Source of the DNA: Brevibacterium spongiae
GTDB lineage: Bacteria; Actinomycetota; Actinomycetes; Actinomycetales; Brevibacteriaceae
Direction: 5' to 3'
DNA: 64,000 nucleotides
NCBI RefSeq assembly: GCF_026168515.1
Contig: NZ_CP093443.1
Span: forward strand, 124,001-188,000
Shown: positions 47,154-55,482 of the stretch, piece by piece
Position numbering within the stretch: the first letter of the stretch is position 1
Layout: every line of letters starts with the position of its first letter
Position numbers and translations under genes: made by a program
Notes under the pieces: generated by a model
The model's input: the letters and a program-made list of their open reading frames with translations, nothing else
Databases searched by the model: none
What the model was told of the DNA's origin: nothing

Positions 47154-47208
47154 TTGATGTACGTCTATGGGAAGACTATAAGCATACATTGATGTCCGTC
47201 AATGTATG
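47154..47208. promoter_or_regulatory. Divergent arsR/acr3 promoters and ArsR operator
   Basis: Plus strand: TTGATG (47154-47159), 17 bases, TATAAG (47177-47182) for arsR. Minus strand: TTGACG (47202-47197), 16 bases, TATAGT (47180-47175) for acr3. A perfect inverted repeat CATACATTGA (47183-47192) and TCAATGTATG (47199-47208), six bases apart, overlaps the acr3 -35 box and arsR start site. A second, weaker copy (ATTGATGTACGTCTATG) lies at about 47151-47169. Confidence 0.85.
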
Positions 47209-47216
47209 ATGGTGTT

Positions 47217-47573
47217 ATGAGTATTGCAATGGAAGACACGAAGCTCGGTGACGCTTCGTCGGATGAATGTTGTTCATTGGCGGCGGCGCCACTTCAGGTG
47301 GCTGAGTCTGAACGGATTGCGGTGAAGCTCAAAGCTCTGGCTGACCCAATGCGTTTGCGGGTGATGTCGCATGTGGCCGCGCAGGGGTGTGAGTCCGTAT
47401 GTGCGTGTGACCTGGTAGATGTTCTCGGTATCAGCCAGCCGACGATCAGTCATCATATGAAGAAACTCGTCGAGGCGGGACTCCTGACCCGTGAGCAGCG
47501 CGGCAAGTGGGCGCATTACACCGTGGTGCGGGAGGCCTTCACGGAGTTGCGCCGATTCCTGACCCTGGACTGA
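47217..47573 (+). CDS. arsR: ArsR family arsenic-responsive repressor
   Basis: A 118-residue winged-helix repressor. Cys18-Cys19 (SDECCSLA) near the N terminus plus Cys58, Cys62 and Cys64 (GCESVCACDL) resemble the corynebacterial ArsR sensor, which uses a vicinal N-terminal pair with a later cysteine. Recognition helix: GISQPTISHHMKKLVEAGLL. The ATG at 47217 gives the usual length; the ORF can extend 15 bases upstream into the operator. It is divergent from acr3 and precedes a flavoprotein gene on its own strand. Confidence 0.94.
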   Translation: MSIAMEDTKLGDASSDECCSLAAAPLQVAESERIAVKLKALADPMRLRVMSHVAAQGCESVCACDLVDVLGISQPTISHHMKKLVEAGLLTREQRGKWAHYTVVREAFTELRRFLTLD

Positions 47574-47596
47574 ACGTCTTGCAGGACACATCCGCG

Positions 47597-48649
47597 GTGG
47601 CCCGGAGGGTCGACGTAGCCGTCATTGGAGGTGGCCAGGCGGGGTTAGCGCTCGGCTACTATCTGCGTCGCGCCGGCTTGTCGTTTGTCATCCTTGATCA
47701 ACAGTCGCACCCAGGCGGGGCCTGGCAGCATACATGGCCTTCGCTGCGCCTGTTCTCACCGGCACAATACTCCTCGCTGCCAGGCCGTCTCATGCCGCCT
47801 TCGGCTGTCGAGAATCCTGATGCAGGCCATGTGATCGACTATCTGAGTGACTATGAAGACCGCTACAACTTGCCTGTCGAACGCCCCGTCGAAGTCGCTC
47901 ACGTCGTCTCAGGCCAAACGGGCTTCACTGTAGTGACCGATTCCGGTGATTGGGGTGCACCTGTCGTCGTGAATGCGACAGGGACGTGGTCGCAACCATT
48001 TTGGCCGAGTGTGCCAGGGCAGGCAGCGTTTCGCGGGACACAGTCACATAGCGCCGACTACCGTGGACCGGGACAGTTTGTGAACAAGTCTGTCCTCGTC
48101 ATCGGCGGTGCGAATTCCGGGGCTCAGATCGCGGCGGATCTTGTCGATTCCGCTGAAGTGACCTGGTGCTTGCGGGGAGAACCGCGCTATCTACCGGACG
48201 ACGTCGACGGGCGCGAGCTCTTCCGAGTCGCCACACGGCAAGTGCAGGCACGGGCTGCAGGTGAACCGGACCCTGGCGGCGTCGCAAGCCTTGGCGATAT
48301 TGTTGCAGTTCCACCTGTCAAAGAGGCCCGAGACGCCGGACTCTTGATCGCGTCCCCGATGTTCGAACGCTTCACGGCCGAGGGCGTGACCTGGCCTGAT
48401 GGAAGTGCTCGCCGGATCGACTCTGCGATTTGGTGTACCGGCTTTCGACCAGCCCTGCGGCATCTACGCGGACTCGATATCCGCGAACAAGATGGCACAA
48501 TCTCACTGTCTGGCACCGAGTCTACCCGTTACCCAGGGATGTATTTCGTTGGGTACGGCGACTGGACCGGACCCGGATCGGCCACACTGATCGGAGTTGG
48601 GGCCACGGCCAAGGCCACAGTTGACAGCATTGGCCACCATCTTCACTGA
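47597..48649 (+). CDS. ArsO-like flavin monooxygenase
   Basis: A 350-residue FAD/NADPH-binding protein of the flavin-containing monooxygenase group. FAD motif VAVIGGGQAGLALGYYLRRA, then QSHPGGAWQHTWPSLRLFSP, and NADPH motif VLVIGGANSGAQIAADL. It matches the protein often named ArsO that follows arsR in actinobacterial ars clusters. Start is uncertain: GTG at 47597 with AGGA ten bases upstream is chosen, TTG at 47579 is an alternative; the gene begins within 25 bases of the arsR stop, so it is co-transcribed. Confidence 0.85.
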   Translation: MARRVDVAVIGGGQAGLALGYYLRRAGLSFVILDQQSHPGGAWQHTWPSLRLFSPAQYSSLPGRLMPPSAVENPDAGHVIDYLSDYEDRYNLPVERPVEVAHVVSGQTGFTVVTDSGDWGAPVVVNATGTWSQPFWPSVPGQAAFRGTQSHSADYRGPGQFVNKSVLVIGGANSGAQIAADLVDSAEVTWCLRGEPRYLPDDVDGRELFRVATRQVQARAAGEPDPGGVASLGDIVAVPPVKEARDAGLLIASPMFERFTAEGVTWPDGSARRIDSAIWCTGFRPALRHLRGLDIREQDGTISLSGTESTRYPGMYFVGYGDWTGPGSATLIGVGATAKATVDSIGHHLH

Positions 48650-48863
48650 CGCGGCGTGCTCGGAGATAGCCATTCATTCAGGAGGTATGCAACTGACTTC
48701 GGACATCAGTGCACTCGGCTTCTGAAACTGACAACTAACCCCGCCACGGCGAATCGTCTTGTCCCAAAATCATGTTCCATTTTCCGAATGTCCCGAAATG
48801 TGCCCAGTACCGTTTCTGAGACAAACAGCTGAATGAAGACGAACAGCTTGAAAGGGTGCAGTT

Positions 48864-49178
48864 ATGGGACGAGTGCGTTTCCGAGATCTCGATCCGAATG
48901 AGATCGTCGCCAGTCTCGAAGATCTGCGCGGTCCAGAACAGGGCGCCATTCTCCTTCTGCTCTGGGGTCGATGGCTCGATGCTGGCGACATTGATGTGTC
49001 AGATCCCGGTGGTGTGCGCCTTGCTTATCAAGCTCTATCAGCAGATGGAACTGACGCGATCCAAGCGCAGCTGATCACCAAGAACACGCTGATTCGAGCT
49101 TGGCTGCAGTTGAGTCTCGATTCACGTAGTACGCGAACTATGGGAGCTGCGCTTCCCCGAGCTGAGAGCTGGGAATGA
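48864..49178 (+). CDS. Small hypothetical protein of a mobile-element remnant
   Basis: A 104-residue protein with a helical Leu/Ala/Asp-rich sequence (NEIVASLEDLRGPEQGAILL, then WGRWLDAGDIDVSD). GAAAGGG lies eight bases before the ATG. It overlaps the next small gene by four bases (ATGA), so the two are a coupled pair. It carries no motif I recognise. The pair lies directly before a broken resolvase, which suggests origin from a plasmid or transposon. Confidence 0.5.
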   Translation: MGRVRFRDLDPNEIVASLEDLRGPEQGAILLLLWGRWLDAGDIDVSDPGGVRLAYQALSADGTDAIQAQLITKNTLIRAWLQLSLDSRSTRTMGAALPRAESWE

Positions 49179-49336
49179 CCAGCTATGAGGAGATGCAGCG
49201 CGACATCGCCCGAAGAGCTTTGCGTGATTCGGCCCGCCGTGGAGTCGCTCTCGCCGCCTCGATCGCATTGCAATTAGCGAACGGATGGCTGTCGAAGCGA
49301 TCAGTGATCTCTATGCTCGGGGCGTGGTCATCATGA
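49175..49336 (+). CDS. Small hypothetical protein, probably truncated
   Basis: 53 codons starting with ATG at 49175 inside the stop of the previous gene: MTSYEEMQRDIARRALRDSA, then RRGVALAASIALQ. The charged helix looks genuine, but the last 15-20 residues run into sequence that in another frame encodes a resolvase, so the original C terminus seems to have been lost at a junction near 49275. Confidence 0.4.
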   Translation: MTSYEEMQRDIARRALRDSARRGVALAASIALQLANGWLSKRSVISMLGAWSS

Positions 49337-49628
49337 GCCTCACTGAACCGGGCATCGATACAACGACACCCATGGGTAGAGTTCTGTTCGGCATGGTCGC
49401 CCTCTTCGCGCAGCTCCGAGTAAATACTATCCGTGACAACACCCGGAGGGATTGCAGCATGCGCGCGAAAGCGGCAAAGTCGTTGGCCGTCCGCGCGTTT
49501 TGAACACTGAGCAGATCAACGAAGCTGCTGCTGTGCGAGCTCAGAGCAATTTGCTCCGATATATCGCGAGTGATCTTGGTGTAGAGCGCGGCACTGTAGC
49601 ACGTGCCCTCGACCAGAAAGAGAAGTGA
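49285..49628 (+). pseudogene. Serine recombinase (resolvase/invertase) remnant
   Basis: The frame from 49285 encodes GVVIMSLTEPGIDTTTPMGR and GMVALFAQLRVNTIRDNTR, the classic middle of a serine resolvase. About 20 codons later the reading frame shifts: another frame gives ARESGKVVGRPRVLNTEQIN and then a helix-turn-helix SDLGVERGTVARALDQKEK ending at TGA 49626-49628. At least two small indels separate these parts, and the N-terminal catalytic-serine region is missing. It is a non-functional trace of a Tn3- or plasmid-type element. Confidence 0.85.
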
Positions 49629-49630
49629 AC

Positions 49631-50020
49631 GTGGAAGCTGAGAGTTTCTGGTTATACGGCATCAAAGACCTAGAAGATAGTGGATGCTGGATCGGGACGT
49701 GAGCAATGGCGGATGACGGCTACGGGCGGTTCTGGACATCGACCCCCGATGGTCAGAAAGTCATTCGCCCACATCGGCACGCTGTCGAACAGATCATCGG
49801 AGAAAGCCTAACGCCCAGCACAGTCACCCGGCATTCGTGCGACCTTCCAATTTGCGTTTACGCCGGCCTGAACGAGATGGCTGCGCATCTAATAGTCGAA
49901 GATCTCGACGACAACCCGCTCGACCGTGTGGCTCGGAATCGTGTACCCAGTGGACACGACACCCTCAAGGAAACGGGACTGGCGAGGAGGTCCGGTGACA
50001 ATTACCGACCGATTGGTTAG
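49631..50020 (+). pseudogene. HNH endonuclease gene with an in-frame TGA
   Basis: A GTG at 49631 opens a frame MEAESFWLYGIKDLEDSGCW that reaches TGA at codon 24 (49700-49702) and then continues in the same frame with AMADDGYGRFWTSTPDG, RHSCDLPICVYAGLN and HLIVEDLDDNPLDRVARNR. Small phage-type HNH nucleases usually read CWxWTGAxxxxGYGRF here; the sequence GGGACGTGA would restore W-T-G after two base changes. So this is a nonsense-killed HNH endonuclease. Its 3' end runs into the paaZ promoter. Confidence 0.7.
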
Positions 50021-50023
50021 TAT
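49995..50023 (+). promoter_or_regulatory. paaZ promoter with PaaR-type operator
   Basis: GTGACA (49995-50000), 17 bases, TAGTAT (50018-50023). ACCGACCGATTGGTTAGT (50004-50021) overlaps the -10 box and resembles the TetR-family PaaR site (pattern AC..ACC.AT.GGT..GT). It implies phenylacetyl-CoA-type induction of paaZ. Confidence 0.6.
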
Positions 50024-50100
50024 ATTGCTAGGAATCGGCAGCGGTGCCGACACAGGTCACCGTGAACCGAGAGTCGTCGTTTCGCGAGGGAGAGCACAGC

Positions 50101-52137
50101 ATGACCGAAATTCTCAGTTCCTATGTGGCCGGAGGCTGGCACACACCCGCACCGACCGAATCCGCCCGCCTCGTTCTCGACGCCGCCACTGGTGAGCATC
50201 TGCACTCGGTCAGCTCCGCAGGCATCGACTTCGCCGCCGTCGCCGACCACGCCCGGACCACGGGCCTGACCGAACTGGCCAAGCTCACCTTCCACCAGCG
50301 CGGTGTCATCCTCAAGAAGCTCGGCGCCTACCTCATGGAGCGCACCAAGAGCTACCACGAGATCTCCTTCACCACCGGCACCACGAAGCGCGACGCGTTC
50401 GTCGATATCGAAGGCGGCATCGGCACCCTCTTCACCTACTCCGGCGTCGCCCGCCGACAGATGCCGAATTCGACGATCCACCTCGACGGCGGAGTCGAGC
50501 GACTGTCGAAGAACGGCACCTTCGTCGGCCGCCACATCCTCACCTCCCGGCAGGGCCTGGCGCTCCAGATCAACGCCTTCAACTTCCCCGTCTGGGGCAT
50601 GCTCGAGAAGTTCGGTCCGATGTTCGTCGCCGGCCTGCCCGTCGTCGTCAAGCCCGCCACTGACACCGCCCACCTGACCCGCGCGGTCGTGGCAGACATG
50701 ATCGACTCCGGACTGCTGCCCGACGGGGCGATTCAGCTGGTCAGCGGTGATGTCACCCCGCTGTTCGACCACCTCGCCGAACAGGACGCCATCGCCTTCA
50801 CCGGCTCCGCGAACACCGCCCGTCACCTGTCCGGGCTCGACTGCGTCACCGAGCGCGGCACCCGGTTCTTCGCCGAGGCGGACTCCCTGAACTTCTCCCT
50901 GCTCGGTCCCGATGCCGGCCCCGGCACGGAGGAATTCGACCTCTTCGTCTCCGGTGTCGTCGCCGAGATGACGATCAAGGCCGGACAGAAGTGCACCGCG
51001 ATCCGCCGCACCTTCGTGCCGCAGGCCCACGCCGAGGCGGTTGCTGAGGCCATCATCGCGAAGCTCGCCACCCAGGGCGTGGGCGATCCCCGTGAGAAGT
51101 CCACCCGACTGGGTCCCGTCGTCTCCGACAAGCAGCGCACCGACGTCCTCGACGCGGTCGATGAGATCCTCGCCGGCGGCGCGCGTCTGCTGACCGGCGG
51201 CCGCGAGGAATCCGATCGCCTGGCCGCCGAACACGGCGGTTCCTATGTTGCGGCCACCGTGCTGCAGGCCGAGGATCCCTGGGCCGACGCCGTCCACGAC
51301 ATCGAAGCCTTCGGTCCCGTGACCTCGATCATCACCTATTCCGACACCGAGGAGGCTGTGCGTTTGGCTGCCCGCGGCCGGGGTTCTCTGGTCGGCTCGG
51401 TCGTCACCCACGATCCCGAGTTCGCCACCGAATTCGTCCGAAAGATCGCCCCGTGGCACGGTCGTGTGCTCGTCCTCGACCGCGACGATGCCGACGAGTC
51501 CACCGGTCACGGTTCGCCCCTGCCCAACCTCATCCACGGCGGCCCCGGTCGGGCCGGCGGTGGTGAGGAGATGGGCGGACTGCGCGGTGTCGAACACTTC
51601 ATGCAGCGCACCGCGATCCAAGCCTCCCCGGATATGCTCACCGCGATCGGCGGGGAATGGGTCAGCGGTTCGGAGCGCCGCCTCGGCGAGCATCCGTTCA
51701 CGAAATCGCTTGCGGACCTGCGCCTCGGCGATGCTCTCGAATCCGAATGGCGTGAGGTCACGCTCGACGATATCGAGCACTTCGCGAACTTCACCGGGGA
51801 CACCTTCTATGCGCACATGAACGAGGAAGCGGCGGCCGCGAACCCGTTCTTCCCGGGCCGCGTGGCCCACGGCTACCTCATCGTGTCCTTCGCCGCGGGG
51901 CTCTTCGTCCAGCCTGACCCGGGCCCGGTGCTCGCGAACTACGGACTCGAGGGTCTGACCTTCATCACGCCCGTCTCCCCAGGTGACAAGCTCAAGGTGA
52001 CGCTCACCGCCAAGCGCATCACTCCGCGTGAGACCGACGAGTACGGTGAGGTCCGCTGGGACGCGCAGGTCGTGAACCAGAACGACGAACCCGTCGCGAA
52101 CTACGACGTCCTCACGCTCGTGGCCAAGGAGTACTGA
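50101..52137 (+). CDS. paaZ: Phenylacetate degradation bifunctional protein PaaZ
   Basis: A 678-residue fusion: aldehyde dehydrogenase (about 1-520) plus MaoC-like hydratase (about 530-678). It opens the oxepin-CoA ring and oxidises the resulting semialdehyde in phenylacetate breakdown. Evidence: YVAGGWHTP start, INAFNFPVWGMLEKFGPMF, catalytic cysteine near 299 in KAGQKCTAIRR, and the hot-dog motif FTGDTFYAHMNEEAA with PFFPGRVAHGYLIVSFAAGL. The ATG at 50101 follows GGGAG. No other paa gene lies nearby, so the rest of the pathway must be elsewhere. A strong terminator follows. Confidence 0.96.
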   Translation: MTEILSSYVAGGWHTPAPTESARLVLDAATGEHLHSVSSAGIDFAAVADHARTTGLTELAKLTFHQRGVILKKLGAYLMERTKSYHEISFTTGTTKRDAFVDIEGGIGTLFTYSGVARRQMPNSTIHLDGGVERLSKNGTFVGRHILTSRQGLALQINAFNFPVWGMLEKFGPMFVAGLPVVVKPATDTAHLTRAVVADMIDSGLLPDGAIQLVSGDVTPLFDHLAEQDAIAFTGSANTARHLSGLDCVTERGTRFFAEADSLNFSLLGPDAGPGTEEFDLFVSGVVAEMTIKAGQKCTAIRRTFVPQAHAEAVAEAIIAKLATQGVGDPREKSTRLGPVVSDKQRTDVLDAVDEILAGGARLLTGGREESDRLAAEHGGSYVAATVLQAEDPWADAVHDIEAFGPVTSIITYSDTEEAVRLAARGRGSLVGSVVTHDPEFATEFVRKIAPWHGRVLVLDRDDADESTGHGSPLPNLIHGGPGRAGGGEEMGGLRGVEHFMQRTAIQASPDMLTAIGGEWVSGSERRLGEHPFTKSLADLRLGDALESEWREVTLDDIEHFANFTGDTFYAHMNEEAAAANPFFPGRVAHGYLIVSFAAGLFVQPDPGPVLANYGLEGLTFITPVSPGDKLKVTLTAKRITPRETDEYGEVRWDAQVVNQNDEPVANYDVLTLVAKEY

Positions 52138-52183
52138 CCCCCCCCTGGAAATGACGAGTCGACCGGACCAGCCGGTATGAGAT

Positions 52184-52220
52184 GCCCCGCGCCGAGGATG
52201 CAGATCCTCCGGCGCGGGGC
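52184..52220 (+). terminator. Hairpin terminator of paaZ
   Basis: GCCCCGCGCCGAGGAT (52184-52199) pairs with 52204-52220 with a single bulged C and a four-base loop, about 45 bases after the paaZ stop. It may also serve the convergent gntR gene. Confidence 0.85.
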
Positions 52221-52273
52221 GATCTGTTTGTGGATTCAGTTGTCGAAGAGTGTTGAATCGGGTACGGGGCCGT

Positions 52274-52945
52274 TCAGTCTGATTTTGCAATCGCCTCGGC
52301 GACGCTGCTGAGGTGCTCATGCATCGCTGCCGCGGCGGCTTGCGGATCTCTGTCGGTGATCGCGTCGATGATCGCAAGGTGCTGTGGCAGAGACACTGCG
52401 GGGCGGCCCTCTCGAGCGGAGAGGCGGAACTGATGGCGGACGGCCTGGCCGCGCAGTCTGCGGATGGTGTCAGCGGCAGTGGACTGTCCGCTGATATCGA
52501 TGATGAGTGTATGGAGTTGTCGGTTCTGATCGGCATAGACGTCCAGGGCGCCCGTTGAAACCGCCTCCGACATGGTGCTTCCGATTGCCCGGAGTTGCTC
52601 GATCTGTTCATCGCTGGCCTTAGCGGCGGCCTTCGATGCACAGAGACTCTCGACAGCGGATCGGACTTCGATGATCTCGACGGCCTCCTCGATGGACACT
52701 GCCCTCACACGTGCGCCACGGTGCCGGATGCGTTCGATGAGACCTTCGGTGGTCAGCTCGGACAGGGCGATGCGCACATTCCCACGTGACGCTCCGTACT
52801 CCTCCGCTATATCCGTCTCTACGAGCCGCTGATTGGGGACGAGCCGCCCCTCCATGATCGCTTCGCGCAGCTGGGCGGCGAGCTTCTCGGCGCTCATCGA
52901 CTTGCGTCTCTCCGGGGATGAGGCCCGTTGTGCTGTGGGTGTCAC
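52274..52945 (-). CDS. GntR family (FCD-type) regulator of the pyrone-dicarboxylate operon
   Basis: A 223-residue regulator with a winged helix at about 18-85 (AEKLAAQLREAIMEGRLVPN, then GASRGNVRIALSELTTEGLI) and an FCD domain (about 95-215). Start is uncertain: GTG at 52945 (AAAGGA twelve bases upstream) or ATG at 52897 (GGAGAG ten bases upstream). It is divergent from ligI, and two operator-like palindromes lie in the gap. By position it is the repressor of the lig operon, probably induced by pyrone dicarboxylate or an oxalomesaconate-type intermediate. Confidence 0.88.
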   Translation of the reverse strand: MTPTAQRASSPERRKSMSAEKLAAQLREAIMEGRLVPNQRLVETDIAEEYGASRGNVRIALSELTTEGLIERIRHRGARVRAVSIEEAVEIIEVRSAVESLCASKAAAKASDEQIEQLRAIGSTMSEAVSTGALDVYADQNRQLHTLIIDISGQSTAADTIRRLRGQAVRHQFRLSAREGRPAVSLPQHLAIIDAITDRDPQAAAAAMHEHLSSVAEAIAKSD

Positions 52946-53047
52946 AGAGGGGAACAATCCTTTCGCTGTCCGTCGTAATTTCTTGTTCGAGGGCCGAGTC
53001 TCTCCGCTCGAGGGGGCCGGTTCTCTTGTTCAGGATATCTGATCTGA

Positions 53048-53097
53048 TGGACAAAATTGTCCACAGGATTGTCAACAATATGATTAACATGTAGGCT
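53048..53097 (+). promoter_or_regulatory. lig operon promoter with two GntR-type palindromes
   Basis: TTGTCA (53069-53074), 17 bases, TAGGCT (53092-53097). Palindrome 1: TGGACAA/TTGTCCA at 53048-53063 (two-base gap). Palindrome 2: ATTGTCAACAAT at 53068-53079, covering the -35 box. The two share a TTGTC half site. A start about ten bases after 53097 leaves a leader of about 90 bases before ligI. Confidence 0.65.
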
Positions 53098-53194
53098 CGC
53101 TGTCGGTTGGTCGTCGATACGATCGGCTTCGTCAGTTCCAAGCCGAGTGAGAACCCGGCGACACCGACCTGAACAGGTACAAGGAGGTACACCG

Positions 53195-54109
53195 TTGACG
53201 GAAGTCACTACTGATTCCTGGCTGGAGTGGAAGAGGGACTTGGCCGACCCGCAATTGTCATTGCCGCGGTCATCGGTCGACGCGCATTGCCACGTCTTCG
53301 GCCCTGCAGCCGAGTTCCCATTTTCCCCGAACCGTAAATACACTCCGGGCGATGCCAGCAAGTCCGACCTCGACAACCTGCATCGGCACCTCGGCATCGA
53401 CCGCCGAGTCATAGTCCAGGCCAGCTGCCATGGGCGAGACAACTCAGCATTGCTCGATGCTCTCGACCACTTCGGCGATTCGGCTCGGGGCGTAGTTGCT
53501 CTTGGGTCGGAGGTCAGCGATGCAGAGCTGAGCTCGATGCATGAGCGCGGGGTGCGCGGAGTCCGATTCAATTTCGTCCGGCGACTGGTGCAGAACCAGC
53601 CGCTCGATGAGCTGAAGACCGTCGCCGACAAGATCCGCGACCTCGGCTGGCACATCGTCCTCTACTTCGAACCGCAGGACTTCCCCGAGCTCGAGACGAA
53701 CTTCGCCTCACTCGGAGTCCCTCTCGTCATCGACCATATGGGACGACCTGATGTCGGCCTGGGTGCAGCCTCGCAGGACTTCTCCGACTTCCTACGATTC
53801 GTCGAACGGACTCAAGCGTGGGTCAAGATCAGTTGCCCGGAACGCTTGACCAAGACCGGCCCGTTCGCCCTTAACGACGCCGAGGCCGTCTACGACGATG
53901 TCGTGCCCTTCGCCCACAAGGTAATCGACGAGTTCGGAAGCAGAACACTGTGGGGGACGGACTGGCCCCACCCCAACCTGAAAACTCACATGCCTGACGA
54001 TGCCGTCATGCTCAACTACCTATCGCAGATAACAGAGAACGATCGGGAACTGACGCAGCTGTTGGTGGACAACCCGGAAGCTCTCTACTGGACTGGAGAG
54101 ACCCGATGA
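53195..54109 (+). CDS. ligI: 2-Pyrone-4,6-dicarboxylate lactonase
   Basis: A 304-residue amidohydrolase-fold enzyme that opens the PDC lactone to 4-oxalomesaconate. The N-terminal VDAHCHVFGPAAEFPFSPNR and GIDRRVIVQASCHGRDNSALLD follow LigI closely, as does the C-terminal WGTDWPHPN with the catalytic Asp. These are non-metal residues in LigI despite the metal-hydrolase fold. TTG start at 53195 behind AAGGAGG with eight bases spacing. First gene of the operon; overlaps the MFS gene by four bases. Confidence 0.93.
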   Translation: MTEVTTDSWLEWKRDLADPQLSLPRSSVDAHCHVFGPAAEFPFSPNRKYTPGDASKSDLDNLHRHLGIDRRVIVQASCHGRDNSALLDALDHFGDSARGVVALGSEVSDAELSSMHERGVRGVRFNFVRRLVQNQPLDELKTVADKIRDLGWHIVLYFEPQDFPELETNFASLGVPLVIDHMGRPDVGLGAASQDFSDFLRFVERTQAWVKISCPERLTKTGPFALNDAEAVYDDVVPFAHKVIDEFGSRTLWGTDWPHPNLKTHMPDDAVMLNYLSQITENDRELTQLLVDNPEALYWTGETR

Positions 54110-55482
54110 CAGAACAGAGCGCCGCCACAGCCAATCCGGTCAACCGGATCAACCGATTGCCCGTGACCAAGGTCCACATCCGGATCATCGTCCTCATTGC
54201 CGTCGCATACTTCTTCGAGTTCGCCGATATCAACACGTTTGCGGCCACAGCGCCGGAAATCAGACGGGTGTGGGGCCTCAGCGTCAACTCGGTCGCCTAC
54301 ATCACCTCAATATCTTTCGTCGGTATGTTCATCGGCTCGCTCGTCGGAGGGTGGATCGGCGACAAGTGGGGACGTAAGACGGGCCTCTTGTTGACCACGG
54401 GTTGGTTCTCGTTCTTCTCTCTGCTGACGGTCATCGCCTGGGACGGTCTGTCGATGGGCGTACTTCGTTTCCTTACCTCGGCAGGATTGTCCGCTATGAC
54501 AGTCATCGCGGTCATCTACGTCAACGAACTGTTTCCTGCCAAAGTGCGCGGACGGTACCTCGCCTACGCAATGGTGATCGGCATCTGTGGAACACCGGTG
54601 ACAACCTTCATCGCAAGCTTCATAGTCCCACTCAGCGACGAGAGCTGGAGGCTCGTCTATGTGTGGGGAGCACTGGGAGGAGTTGTCTTCCTCGGATTCC
54701 GGACACTGATCGAGTCTCCTGCTTGGTTGGAGAGCAAGGGACGGATCACCCAGGCTGCTGCGGTACTCACCGACCTGGAGAATCGGATCGAAGCGACCGG
54801 AGCGACCATTTCTCCAGCACCGTCGGCCGTGACCGAGGTGAAAGCCTCGCACGGAACACCCTTCCGAACACTCTTCCAGCGCAAATACGCGATCCCACTC
54901 ATCGTGCTCAGCCTGCTGTGGATCACTCAGACCGTCGGCTTCTTCGGGTACTCCAGCTGGGCTCCGACGCTGCTCGCCGACCAGGGATTCGCCGTTGAGA
55001 AATCGATCTTCTACGTTGCTCTCACCACCGTTGGAGCGCCCTTGGGCTCCCTCCTCGCGGCACTGCTTACCGACCGGTTCGAACGTCGGTGGCTGCTGGT
55101 CATCGCCGGAACCGTCATCGGCATCTGTGGTCTGCTCTATGGACTGACCTTCAACCCGATCCTCATCGTCGTCTTCGGTTTCCTCGTCAACATGTTCGAG
55201 CGCGGCTACACCTCTTTGGCGTATGCCTACTCCCCAGAACTCTTCGACACCCGAACCCGGTCCTTGGGCACCGGACTGACCTACGGTATCGGACGTCTGT
55301 CGAATGCAGCGGGGCCGCTGATCATCGCTGCGATCTACACCTCGAACGGTTATTCGTCGGTGTTTGTCTTCATAGCGGGCAGCTGGTTCTTCGGAGCCTT
55401 GGTGCTGGCCGTGCTCGGACGATCGACCAGGAAACAGAGGATGTCTGATGAGGCGTCGAGCAACTCAGAGGTCCCCGCATGA
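54106..55482 (+). CDS. MFS transporter, probably for pyrone dicarboxylate
   Basis: A 458-residue transporter with twelve helices, of the sugar-porter/aromatic-acid symporter type. Motifs GGWIGDKWGRKTGLLLTTG after helix 2, YVNELFPAKVRGRYLAYAM between helices 4 and 5, and LTDRFERRWLLVIAGT in the second half. It sits between ligI and ligU with ATGA overlaps at both ends, so its substrate is most likely PDC or a related tricarboxylate; this is context, not motif. The cytoplasmic tail is short and charged. Confidence 0.9.
   Translation: MTEQSAATANPVNRINRLPVTKVHIRIIVLIAVAYFFEFADINTFAATAPEIRRVWGLSVNSVAYITSISFVGMFIGSLVGGWIGDKWGRKTGLLLTTGWFSFFSLLTVIAWDGLSMGVLRFLTSAGLSAMTVIAVIYVNELFPAKVRGRYLAYAMVIGICGTPVTTFIASFIVPLSDESWRLVYVWGALGGVVFLGFRTLIESPAWLESKGRITQAAAVLTDLENRIEATGATISPAPSAVTEVKASHGTPFRTLFQRKYAIPLIVLSLLWITQTVGFFGYSSWAPTLLADQGFAVEKSIFYVALTTVGAPLGSLLAALLTDRFERRWLLVIAGTVIGICGLLYGLTFNPILIVVFGFLVNMFERGYTSLAYAYSPELFDTRTRSLGTGLTYGIGRLSNAAGPLIIAAIYTSNGYSSVFVFIAGSWFFGALVLAVLGRSTRKQRMSDEASSNSEVPA

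Noticed and set aside
49706..50020. Intact 104-residue gene starting at the ATG at 49706.
   Set aside because: It lacks a ribosome site and would begin in the middle of the conserved WTGA..GYGRF block; the upstream in-frame coding shows that it is the tail of a broken gene.
50017..52641. 874-codon open frame opposite paaZ and extending into the gntR gene.
   Set aside because: It is antisense to a gene with clear ALDH and MaoC motifs; the composition (Arg, Gly, Asp, His) is typical of antisense frames at high GC.
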